From positions 1 through 42,180 of the forward strand of contig CAKQXZ010000013.1 of NCBI GenBank assembly GCA_934292955.1: a stretch of 42,180 bases of DNA, given 5' to 3'. Position numbers and translations under genes: made by a program. The notes under the pieces were generated by a model. It searched no databases. It saw only the letters and a program-made list of their open reading frames with translations, and was not told the DNA's origin. Within the stretch, counting starts at the first letter, position 1. Every line of letters begins with the position of its first letter. Positions 1-6,748 of this stretch are shown here, one piece after another. The stretch is from an uncultured Clostridia bacterium (GTDB lineage Bacteria; Bacillota_A; Clostridia; Christensenellales; Borkfalkiaceae).

Positions 1-272
1 TTATTATACTGCTTTACTGTAGCTAAAAGTTCGGGAACGGAATGGACGGCGATACAGCCTTCGGGGGATAAACCGTCTTCGCATAAAACGATGTTGGTTC
101 TGTTTTTCAACGGCTTACTGCCGGGAAACGACAAGAGCGTGTTGTAACCCATGCAAACGATTTTACCCGACGTGGTTTCTCTGAAAAACTTCATATCGAG
201 CGGCAACCTGAACATAAGGTCGTTCTTTTTGCCTATGCCCCACTTTTTGTCGGCATGAAGAATGGCTATCAT
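1..272 (-). CDS. folA: Dihydrofolate reductase, 5' part (cut by window edge)
   Basis: About 90 N-terminal residues of a DHFR, which makes tetrahydrofolate from dihydrofolate with NADPH in the cytosol. The start reads MIAILHADKKWGIGKKNDL and is followed by LPLDMKFFRE, where the Asp sits at the usual catalytic acid position, then MGYNT (the MGRxT region) and the SFPGSKPLKNR loop. The frame is still open at base 1, so the remaining ~70 residues lie outside. The ATG (272-270) overlaps the thyA TGA as ATGA, which indicates translational coupling. This fits the pathway: ThyA oxidises methylene-THF to dihydrofolate, which DHFR recycles. Confidence 0.93.
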   Translation of the reverse strand, partial: MIAILHADKKWGIGKKNDLMFRLPLDMKFFRETTSGKIVCMGYNTLLSFPGSKPLKNRTNIVLCEDGLSPEGCIAVHSVPELLATVKQYN

Positions 273-1099
273 ATGGCGACCTCGAGTTTTTCTTCGAGCG
301 GAGTGCTTTTATAATCGACAAGCTCGAAATCGTCGACGGTGAAAGCGTAAAAATCTTTTACGTCCGGATTGACTTTAAGAACGGGCGCGTCGTACTGCGG
401 GTTTGTCATCATCTTCTTTATAGTGGGAATGTGACGGTCGTAAATGTGCGCGTCGGAAATAACGTGGACAAGTTCGCCCGCCTTGAAACCGCTGACCTGA
501 GCAAGCATTATAAGCAGTACCGCGTACTGGCAGACGTTCCAGTTGTTGGCGACGATCATGTCGTTGGAACGCTGATTGAGTATGCCGTTGAGTTTATCGC
601 CCGATACGTTGAAGGTCATAGAATAAGCGCACGGATAAAGATTCATTTCGTTAAGGTCGGCAAAATTATAGATATTGGTCATAATTCTGCGGGAGTTGGG
701 GTTATTTTTAAGATCGAAAAGCACCCTGTCTACCTGATCGAACATGCCTTCTTTATACTTGTTTTTAATTCCGAGCTGATAGCCGTACGCCTTGCCGATC
801 GAGCCGTTTTCGTCTGCCCAACTATCCCAGATATGGCTTTTTAAGTCGTGTACGTTATTGGATTTTTTCTGCCAGATCCACAGAATTTCGTCAACCGCGC
901 TCTTAAAAAAGGTCTTTCTTATGGTCAGAATAGGAAATTCTTTGGTAAGATCGTAGCGGTTTACGATTCCGAATTTTTTGATTGTGTGCGCGGGCGTGCC
1001 GTCTGCCCAATGCGGTCTTACCGGATAATCGGTATCCCAGACGCCGTTTTCGAGAATGTCGTTGCAGTTTGATATGAATGTTTTGTCGGCAAGACTCAT
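269..1099 (-). CDS. thyA: Thymidylate synthase ThyA
   Basis: This 276-residue cytosolic enzyme makes dTMP from dUMP using methylene-tetrahydrofolate. The catalytic Cys is C157 in YPCAYSM. The phosphate-binding QRSND segment is at 176-180, followed by ANNWNVCQYA, the form common in Bacillota. HVISDAHIYDRH near the C-terminus is the nucleotide-binding region. Length is normal. The start has a good ribosome site (AGGAGAAAACAGCA before ATG). It lies 33 bp after the short-chain dehydrogenase and overlaps folA by 4 bp, so the three genes probably share a transcript. Confidence 0.97.
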   Translation of the reverse strand: MSLADKTFISNCNDILENGVWDTDYPVRPHWADGTPAHTIKKFGIVNRYDLTKEFPILTIRKTFFKSAVDEILWIWQKKSNNVHDLKSHIWDSWADENGSIGKAYGYQLGIKNKYKEGMFDQVDRVLFDLKNNPNSRRIMTNIYNFADLNEMNLYPCAYSMTFNVSGDKLNGILNQRSNDMIVANNWNVCQYAVLLIMLAQVSGFKAGELVHVISDAHIYDRHIPTIKKMMTNPQYDAPVLKVNPDVKDFYAFTVDDFELVDYKSTPLEEKLEVAI

Positions 1100-1132
1100 T
1101 GCTGTTTTCTCCTGTATCTTTACGATTATATA

Positions 1133-1942
1133 TTATTTTTCGTTTTTATCTTTGCGGATTTCTTTCGTCCCGTCGAGTTTTTGCATTTTCATCCACATTT
1201 TCATAACGAAATTGTGATTGAAAAGTTTGGTTAAAAACCACTGGAATTTGTTTTTTCCGCCCGGAACGCAGATATCGCGGTTACCGTACAACGCCTTGAT
1301 TGCCTTTCTTACGACAAACTCGGCTTCGTACATTGCCGAATAATGGATTACGACGGGCTTTTCGCCTTCTTTTATGGCGCGGTTGAAAAACTCGGTTTTT
1401 GCCCAGAACGGACACAATGCGAGAACGTGGATTTTACGGTAACGCAACTCGCGGTTAAGGGCGCGCGTGTAACTTACCATAAACGCTTTGGTTGCGCCGT
1501 AGATATTTATATACGGAATGGGCTGGAACCCCGCGCACGAGCAGACGTTCATAATCTTCGAGCCTTCTTTCATGTACGGGAGCGAATAATCGGTCATATA
1601 AATGGCCGCTTCGCAGTTAAGATTGACCATATTTATGTGCGTTTCTGTAGGAATCGTTTCGTAATGACCGAACTTACCGTAACCCGCGCAGTTTGCAAGG
1701 ATAGCTATTTCGGGATTTTCTTCTTCGAGTTTCTGCTTATACAAAGAGATTGCCGCACCGTCGCTTAAATCGATGGAAATCGGCACGATTTTTACGTTTA
1801 CTTCGGTTGCAAGCTCGTTAAGCCTGTCGGTCCGGCGGGCGATTGCCCATATTTCGTCTACGCTTTCTTTCTTTGAAATCTGCTTTACGAATTCTTTGCC
1901 GAGCCCGCTGCTCGCGCCCGTTACTACTATTATTCTCTTCAT
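1133..1942 (-). CDS. Short-chain dehydrogenase/reductase (SDR family)
   Basis: A 269-residue classical SDR, an NAD(P)-dependent oxidoreductase of unknown substrate. Visible motifs are the cofactor loop TGASSGLG (residues 8-15), NCAGYG (84-89, the NAG motif), the catalytic Ser near 135 in NVCSCAG, and YxxxK as Y148-GAT-K152. The C-terminus (about 220-269) is basic. I place the start at ATG 1942, with AAAGGGTGG upstream; an in-frame GTG three codons earlier overlaps that site and is less likely. Its promoter is embedded in the sigK terminator. Co-transcription with thyA/folA is likely from spacing, but no functional link is evident. Confidence 0.88.
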   Translation of the reverse strand: MKRIIVVTGASSGLGKEFVKQISKKESVDEIWAIARRTDRLNELATEVNVKIVPISIDLSDGAAISLYKQKLEEENPEIAILANCAGYGKFGHYETIPTETHINMVNLNCEAAIYMTDYSLPYMKEGSKIMNVCSCAGFQPIPYINIYGATKAFMVSYTRALNRELRYRKIHVLALCPFWAKTEFFNRAIKEGEKPVVIHYSAMYEAEFVVRKAIKALYGNRDICVPGGKNKFQWFLTKLFNHNFVMKMWMKMQKLDGTKEIRKDKNEK

Positions 1943-1969
1943 TGAAACCACCCTTTTTATTTGTCTTTC

Positions 1970-1998
1970 ATTCTATCAAAAAAAAGGACGATTGTCAA
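1970..1998 (-). promoter_or_regulatory. Predicted sigma-A promoter for the SDR-thyA-folA unit
   Basis: Read on the minus strand: TTGACA (1998-1993), 17-bp spacer, TAGAAT (1975-1970). The -35 box lies in the loop and stem edge of the upstream sigK terminator and its T-run forms the spacer, so the end of one unit and the start of the next overlap. Confidence 0.7.
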
Positions 1999-2008
1999 AG
2001 AATCGTCC
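1977..2008 (-). terminator. Intrinsic terminator of sigK
   Basis: Minus-strand stem GGACGATT (2008-2001), loop CTTTGAC, AATCGTCC (1993-1986), then eight or more T. It begins about 10 bp after the sigK stop codon. Confidence 0.88.
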
Positions 2009-2017
2009 CCACTTTAA

Positions 2018-2719
2018 TCAATAAAACTCTATCTCGTTTTCGGTTATGTATTTGCGCAATTTTTCGATGGATTTTTTCTCTATCCGCGAAATGTACGACC
2101 TGGAAATTTTAAGAAGAGAAGCGACTTCTCTCTGGCAAAGCGGCGCGTTGCCTTTAAGCCCGAAACGAAGTAAAATTACGGTGTATTCGCGGTCGTTCAG
2201 GCAATCGCGGACGATTTTAAGCAGTTTTTCGCGGAATACGCTCTGCTCTACCTGCGACATTACGCTTTCTTCGTCTACCGCAAGCAAATCCATAAGGCTG
2301 AGTTCGTTGCCTTCTTTATCGGTGCCGATGATTTCGGAAACGGAAACGTCTGCCTTGTACTTTTTGTTTGCCCTTAGCAGCATAAGAATTTCGTTTTCTA
2401 TACAGCGCGCGGTGTATGTTGCAAGCTGAGTGCCTTTTGACGAATCGAAGGTGTTTATTGCCTTGATAAGCCCGATTGTGCCGACCGAGATAAGATCGTC
2501 GTTATCGTAAGCGTCGCGGTACTTTTTTACGACGTGCGCGACAAGCCGCAAGTTGTGCCTGATAAGTTTTTCGCGCGCGTCGGCGTCGCCGTTTTTGCAC
2601 GCTATAAGACATTTTTGCTCTTCTTCTTTGGATAGCGGCTTGGGAAAACTGTCCCCGCCGAGCGATCCGCAAAAGAATATGATTTTACCGATTATGAACG
2701 ATAAAAAATCAAATATCAT
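2018..2719 (-). CDS. sigK: Sporulation sigma factor, SigK type (intact)
   Basis: A 233-residue sigma-70-family factor matching mother-cell SigK. After a hydrophobic N-terminus (about residues 1-20), which fits the pro-sequence removed by SpoIVFB in the family, comes SFPKPLSKEEEQ, then region 2 (NLRLVAHVVKKY, DDLISVGTIGLIKAI, TYTARCIENEILMLLR) and region 4 with a helix-turn-helix (QREVASLLKISRSYISRIEK). The gene is uninterrupted, with no skin-type element. ATG 2719 follows AAAGGCGG at very short spacing. The 55-bp gap upstream has a possible SigE-like promoter (GCATAAA, 14 bp, CATATCAAT), which I hold weakly. Presence implies spore formation or its recent ancestry. SigE is the main alternative family, but the FPxPLS segment favours SigK. 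Confidence 0.88.
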   Translation of the reverse strand: MIFDFLSFIIGKIIFFCGSLGGDSFPKPLSKEEEQKCLIACKNGDADAREKLIRHNLRLVAHVVKKYRDAYDNDDLISVGTIGLIKAINTFDSSKGTQLATYTARCIENEILMLLRANKKYKADVSVSEIIGTDKEGNELSLMDLLAVDEESVMSQVEQSVFREKLLKIVRDCLNDREYTVILLRFGLKGNAPLCQREVASLLKISRSYISRIEKKSIEKLRKYITENEIEFY

Positions 2720-2773
2720 CCGCCTTTCTCTCTTTATCTATTGATATGAGAACATATGCGGATTTATGCTTTT

Positions 2774-3994
2774 TTATTTGCGTAAGATGTCGCCGTAATT
2801 AAGCGGCAGGTCGCAATAAATGCGGATTTTTTGCTGAACGAGTTTGGCGTCGGTTATTTCCTGCGGCTTTTCGTCGTCGACCATTTTGTTTACCGTTATG
2901 GTTTTGTTGAAATTGTCGGACGGAGACAACACTTCCAGCACGTCGCCGATAACAAACCTGTTGCGCATTTCTATGAGAACGTAATTGCCGTTTTCGTCTT
3001 TTCCGTGACCTAATACGAATGCCGTGAACGTGCGGTCGCCGCGACTTTGCGAGTCGTTATAATTAACCGTTTTTTCGTTGTTTCCGAGCGTGTACGCAGT
3101 GGTGAACGCGCGGTGCGCGGTCTTGTTTACTTCTTCGTCGTAAGCGCGGTTATCTTTGTAATCTTTGCCGAACTTTTCGTAAGCGTCGATTGCGCGGCGA
3201 TAGGCATTGACTACGGTGGCAAGATAATACTCGCTCTTCATTCTGCCTTCGATTTTGAGAGATACCGCGCCGCTATTATGCACTTCGTCGAGATAATCGA
3301 TAAGATTAAGGTCTTTGCTGTTGAAAATGTATGTTCCGCGTTCGTCTTCCATAACGGGCAGAAATTCTCCGCCCTTGTTCTTTTCGCGGATTTCGTACTC
3401 CCAGCGACAGCACTGAACGCAACTGCCGCGGTTGCCGTCGCGCCCGGTAAGATAATTGGACAACAGACAACGACCGCTGTAGGATATGCACATTGCGCCG
3501 TGAATGAAAATTTCGGTTTCGCCGCCGCAATAGTCGGAAATTTCTTTGACTTCGGCAAGAGATAATTCCCTTGCGAGAACGATTCTTTTTACGCCCTGTT
3601 CCACCCAGAATTTCGCCGAGTATTTGTTGAGCGTGCAAGCCTGAGTGGAAAGGTGAATTTCAAGATTTTTGCAAGTGTTACGGCAGAGCGCGACAATGCC
3701 CGGATCGGACAAAATTACCGCGTCGACGTGAATCGATTCGAGATATTTAAGATATGCGCCGACCCGCTCGAAATCGCGGTTGCGGGCAAGAATGTTGACG
3801 GCGACGTATATCTTTTTACCCGCGGCGTGGACGTATTCGGTTGCCGCTTTCATCTCTTCGTCGTTGAAATTTTCGGAAAAAGCGCGGAGAGAAAACGCCG
3901 TGCCGCCGACATATACGGCATCGGCACCGAAATAGATTGCGGTCTTCAGTTTATCGAAATTGCCAGCGGGAGCAAGCAGTTCAAAATTTTTCAT
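2774..3994 (-). CDS. U32-family protein, TrhP-like tRNA uridine hydroxylase
   Basis: A 406-residue U32-family protein, historically called a collagenase-like peptidase. N-terminal LLAPAGNFDKLKTAIYFGADAVY is typical. EIFIHGAMCISYSGRCLLS (162-180) fits the U32 signature exactly. Cysteines 169, 176, 192 and 195/196 are the likely iron-sulfur ligands. In Bacillus subtilis, relatives YrrN/YrrO (TrhP) hydroxylate U34 of tRNAs, and YrrM (TrmR) methylates the product; here the TrmR homologue lies directly upstream on the same strand, which supports that role over proteolysis. Only one U32 gene is present instead of two. No Shine-Dalgarno is visible before ATG 3994 (A-rich leader). Confidence 0.88.
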   Translation of the reverse strand: MKNFELLAPAGNFDKLKTAIYFGADAVYVGGTAFSLRAFSENFNDEEMKAATEYVHAAGKKIYVAVNILARNRDFERVGAYLKYLESIHVDAVILSDPGIVALCRNTCKNLEIHLSTQACTLNKYSAKFWVEQGVKRIVLARELSLAEVKEISDYCGGETEIFIHGAMCISYSGRCLLSNYLTGRDGNRGSCVQCCRWEYEIREKNKGGEFLPVMEDERGTYIFNSKDLNLIDYLDEVHNSGAVSLKIEGRMKSEYYLATVVNAYRRAIDAYEKFGKDYKDNRAYDEEVNKTAHRAFTTAYTLGNNEKTVNYNDSQSRGDRTFTAFVLGHGKDENGNYVLIEMRNRFVIGDVLEVLSPSDNFNKTITVNKMVDDEKPQEITDAKLVQQKIRIYCDLPLNYGDILRK

Positions 3995-4077
3995 AAGTTT
4001 TTTGTTTTTTGTATATTCGCACAGTATACGCGCGTTGGAAATTCGCGGTTATTTTTTATAGACTTAATAATTCGCGG

Positions 4078-4695
4078 TCAGTTTTTGTATGCTATAAGCA
4101 CGCCGTCGCCGATATCGAGAAGGGATACGCTGTAATTTTTATCCGCCACCAGATCGTCTATAAAAGCGCGCATGTTGCGGACGATTGTCATATCTCCGTG
4201 CGGGACCTTTTCGCTTTCGACGAGTCCGCGGAAAAGCACGTTATCGGCAAACAGCACTCCGCCTTTTGAAAGCAGCCTTTTTAGGTCGGGGAGATAATCG
4301 TAATAACGCGCTTTTGAACCGTCCAGAAAAATGAAATCGAAATATGGCTCGTAGCAACGGACGACGTCGCCCGCATCGCTTAAAATTGCGCGGACACGGG
4401 GTTCAACGCCGAACTTTGCAAAATTTTGCTTTGCCGTCGCATAACTGTTTTCGTCCTGCTCTACCGTTACAAGCCGCGCATCCGGCGCAGCCTGCAACAT
4501 GCAGACCCCGCTCATGCCGACTGCCGTGCCGATTTCCAATATCTTTTTCGGTTTGCACATTTTTACGCTTAAAAGCAACATATTAAGGCTTTCGTCGAGA
4601 ATGACGGGTATGCCCTGCGCTTTTGCAACTTTGCGCATTGCTATGATCTCGCCGTCGATATTAAGCGATACTTTGGACTGCGTGAATTTACTCAT
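4078..4695 (-). CDS. trmR: tRNA 5-hydroxyuridine O-methyltransferase, TrmR-like
   Basis: A 205-residue class I SAM-dependent methyltransferase of the YrrM/TrmR branch of the catechol-O-methyltransferase-like family. The SAM loop is LEIGTAVGMSG (about 53-63), the post-II acidic region is VTVEQDE (77-83), and the metal/substrate Asp region is FIFLDGS (121-127), followed by LFADNVLFRG. Known homologues make 5-methoxyuridine at the tRNA wobble position from the hydroxyuridine made by TrhP, whose gene follows after an 82-bp gap. It starts 3 bp after the RNase J stop with no strong ribosome site of its own, so it is probably coupled. A generic small-molecule methyltransferase remains possible; the neighbour argues against it. 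Confidence 0.85.
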   Translation of the reverse strand: MSKFTQSKVSLNIDGEIIAMRKVAKAQGIPVILDESLNMLLLSVKMCKPKKILEIGTAVGMSGVCMLQAAPDARLVTVEQDENSYATAKQNFAKFGVEPRVRAILSDAGDVVRCYEPYFDFIFLDGSKARYYDYLPDLKRLLSKGGVLFADNVLFRGLVESEKVPHGDMTIVRNMRAFIDDLVADKNYSVSLLDIGDGVLIAYKN

Positions 4696-4698
4696 TTA

Positions 4699-6360
4699 TC
4701 AGATGACCGTGATTACGGGAATAATCATAGGCGTGTTTTTGGTGCGTTTGTAGATTATGTTCTTTATGTTTTTGCGGACCTGATGACGGCACTCCTGATT
4801 ATCGCCGATATCCTTGATATCGAATTCGGAAAGCGTTTTTACAACGCCGACTTTGCATTCGTTAAGCAACTGATCGCTGAGCGATATACCCTTGCAGATA
4901 AAAGACGGCTCTTGTATACAGTCTCCGCTTTCTGCCGATATGCAGCAGATTACGACGATTATGCCGTCTTCGGCAAGATGTATTCTGTCGCGCACGACGG
5001 TGGTCGTGTCGTCGATAGTAAGCCCGTCGACGAGTTTGCTGCCTGCCTGAAACTGCTCGCCGCGTTTCATAGATTTATCGGTTAACTCTACCGTATCGCC
5101 GATTTCGCATATGAGCATATTGCTCTCTCTCATACCGAGATCTTTTGCGAGCATGCAATGCTTTTTAAGGTGACGATATTCGCCGTGAACGGGTATGAAG
5201 AATTTTGGTTTTACGAGCGAATGCAGGATTTTGAGTTCTTCCTGACATGCATGCCCCGAAACGTGAATGCTGTTAAGGTCGTCGTAAACGACTTCCGCGC
5301 CCTTGCGGTACAGATTGTTTATTACGTTGTAAATGCTCTTTTCGTTGCCGGGAATGGGGCTGGCGGAAATGATGATCGTGTCGTTAGGACCGATTTTGAC
5401 CTGCGAATGATCGTCGGAAGCCATTCTTGTGAGCGCGCTCATAGGTTCGCCCTGACTGCCCGTGGATATGATTACGAGATCTTTATCCTGAATGTTCTTG
5501 ATTTTGTCGATATCGACGAGTACGCCGTCGGGAATAATCATTTCGCCGATCTTGGCTGCGGCTTCGGTTACGTTTATCATACTGCGCCCCGACATTGCGA
5601 CCTTGCGTTTATACTTGGCGGCAATGTTGATTATTTGCTGTATGCGGTAAACGTTGCTGGCAAAAGTGGCGATGATAAGACGTCTTTTAGGGTTTGCGGC
5701 GAACAGACTTTCAAAAGTTTCTTTTACCACCTGTTCGCTCATGGTGTAGCCTTTACGCTCTACGTTCGTGGACTCGCACATAAAAAGCAGAACGCCTTTT
5801 TTGCCGAGTTCGGAAAAACGCGTGATATCGGCGATTTCGCCGTTGATTGGCGTAAGATCGACCTTGAAGTCGCCCGAATGAACGACTACGCCTACGGGAG
5901 TGGTTATTGCAAGCGCGCAGGAACCCGGTATGCTGTGGTTGACGTTGATGAACTCCACCTGAAAACAGCCGAGTTTGATTTTGCTTGACGGTTTTACCGT
6001 GCAGAGCCGACAACCTTTGACGTTCTGTTCGCGCAGCTTGTTTTCGGCTATGGCAAGAGTGAGTTTTGTGCCGTAGACGGGTACGTCTTTCATATCTTTG
6101 AGCAGATACGGAAGTCCGCCGACGTGATCTTCGTGTCCGTGGGTTAAGACTATGCCGCGCACCTTGTCTTTATTGGCGAGTACATAGCCGTAATCGGGAA
6201 TTACGAGATCTATGCCCGGCATGTCTATCGACGGGAAAGTAAGACCTACGTCGACGATTATTATATCGTTTCCGTATTCGAAAGCGGTCATGTTCTTGCC
6301 GATTTCGCCTACTCCCCCTAAAAATCTTATTTTCAAACTTTTTTTGTTTTTGTTTTTCAT
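4699..6360 (-). CDS. rnj: Ribonuclease J
   Basis: A 553-residue metallo-beta-lactamase/beta-CASP nuclease, which in Bacillota combines 5'-3' exonuclease and endonuclease activity in mRNA decay and RNA maturation. Seen: LGGVGEIGKNM near the N-terminus, HGHEDH (74-79) as metal ligands, VVHSGDFKVD, STGSQGEP and VSGHA of the beta-CASP domain, and PVHGEYRH. I choose ATG 6360 because AAGGACA lies just upstream and the protein then has the family length. An in-frame extension upstream would run into repeat DNA and add a family-foreign, Arg/Lys-rich tail. It heads an apparent operon with trmR and the U32 gene. Whether it is J1 or J2 is not decidable here. Confidence 0.95.
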   Translation of the reverse strand: MKNKNKKSLKIRFLGGVGEIGKNMTAFEYGNDIIIVDVGLTFPSIDMPGIDLVIPDYGYVLANKDKVRGIVLTHGHEDHVGGLPYLLKDMKDVPVYGTKLTLAIAENKLREQNVKGCRLCTVKPSSKIKLGCFQVEFINVNHSIPGSCALAITTPVGVVVHSGDFKVDLTPINGEIADITRFSELGKKGVLLFMCESTNVERKGYTMSEQVVKETFESLFAANPKRRLIIATFASNVYRIQQIINIAAKYKRKVAMSGRSMINVTEAAAKIGEMIIPDGVLVDIDKIKNIQDKDLVIISTGSQGEPMSALTRMASDDHSQVKIGPNDTIIISASPIPGNEKSIYNVINNLYRKGAEVVYDDLNSIHVSGHACQEELKILHSLVKPKFFIPVHGEYRHLKKHCMLAKDLGMRESNMLICEIGDTVELTDKSMKRGEQFQAGSKLVDGLTIDDTTTVVRDRIHLAEDGIIVVICCISAESGDCIQEPSFICKGISLSDQLLNECKVGVVKTLSEFDIKDIGDNQECRHQVRKNIKNIIYKRTKNTPMIIPVITVI

Positions 6361-6464
6361 GTTTGTCCTTGTTTGTGTTGTTGTGATTGGTTTTGCCGCG
6401 TGTTTTTGCGGCGGTTGTTTGGTATATGCTGTTTTGTCATGTTTTGCGCGGGTGCGGCGCTGCA

Positions 6465-6640
6465 GGTCGTGCGGCTTCGCCTGGATCCTTCGGAAGCCGA
6501 ACAAGTAAGCAAGGCTCAGGATGACGAGAAACGTGTTTACCGCAAAAAAATTTACCGAACGGAACGATTAGCTTTTTAGTCCGCATCCACCGCAAGCGGT
6601 CCCCCTTCTCCAAAAGGCGAAGGCTAGGTTTGATTATGAA
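6465..6640. repeat. Dispersed repeat, unit A followed by unit B
   Basis: Unit A (6468-6526) carries GGCTTCGCCTGGATCCTTCG, a variable AAGC/GAACAAG part, then GGCTCAGGATGACG. Unit B (about 6580-6640) carries TCCACCGCAAGCGGTCCCCC, then CTTCTCCAAAAGGCGAAGG and a GTTTGATTATG tail. B holds a CCGC/GCGG mini-hairpin. The same units recur near 13.3, 20.8, 26.8, 37.9 and 41.2 kb. No gene is seen between 6361 and 6748. Confidence 0.85.
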
Positions 6641-6714
6641 AAGAGCGGAGAAAGCGCCCGATTCTTTCGATTGTGCTTAGGATTGCGGGAGTTATAACGT
6701 TTTTGCATATACCG

Positions 6715-6747
6715 AAAAAAGAGCGTTGAGGCGCCCTTTTCTCTTTT
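6715..6747 (-). terminator. Probable terminator of valS
   Basis: Minus-strand AAAAGAG and CTCTTTT arms flank a GC-rich loop (GGGCGCC inside) and lead into a T-run (6720-6715), directly after the valS stop. The loop is large, so the exact fold is uncertain. Confidence 0.6.
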
Positions 6748-6748
6748 G

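Noticed and set aside
2018..2719. sigK interrupted by a skin-type element
   Set aside because: The reading frame is continuous through regions 2 to 4.
6361..6504. N-terminal extension of RNase J by 48 codons
   Set aside because: It is encoded partly by repeat unit A, is Lys/Arg/Gln-rich and family-foreign, and ATG 6360 has a ribosome site.
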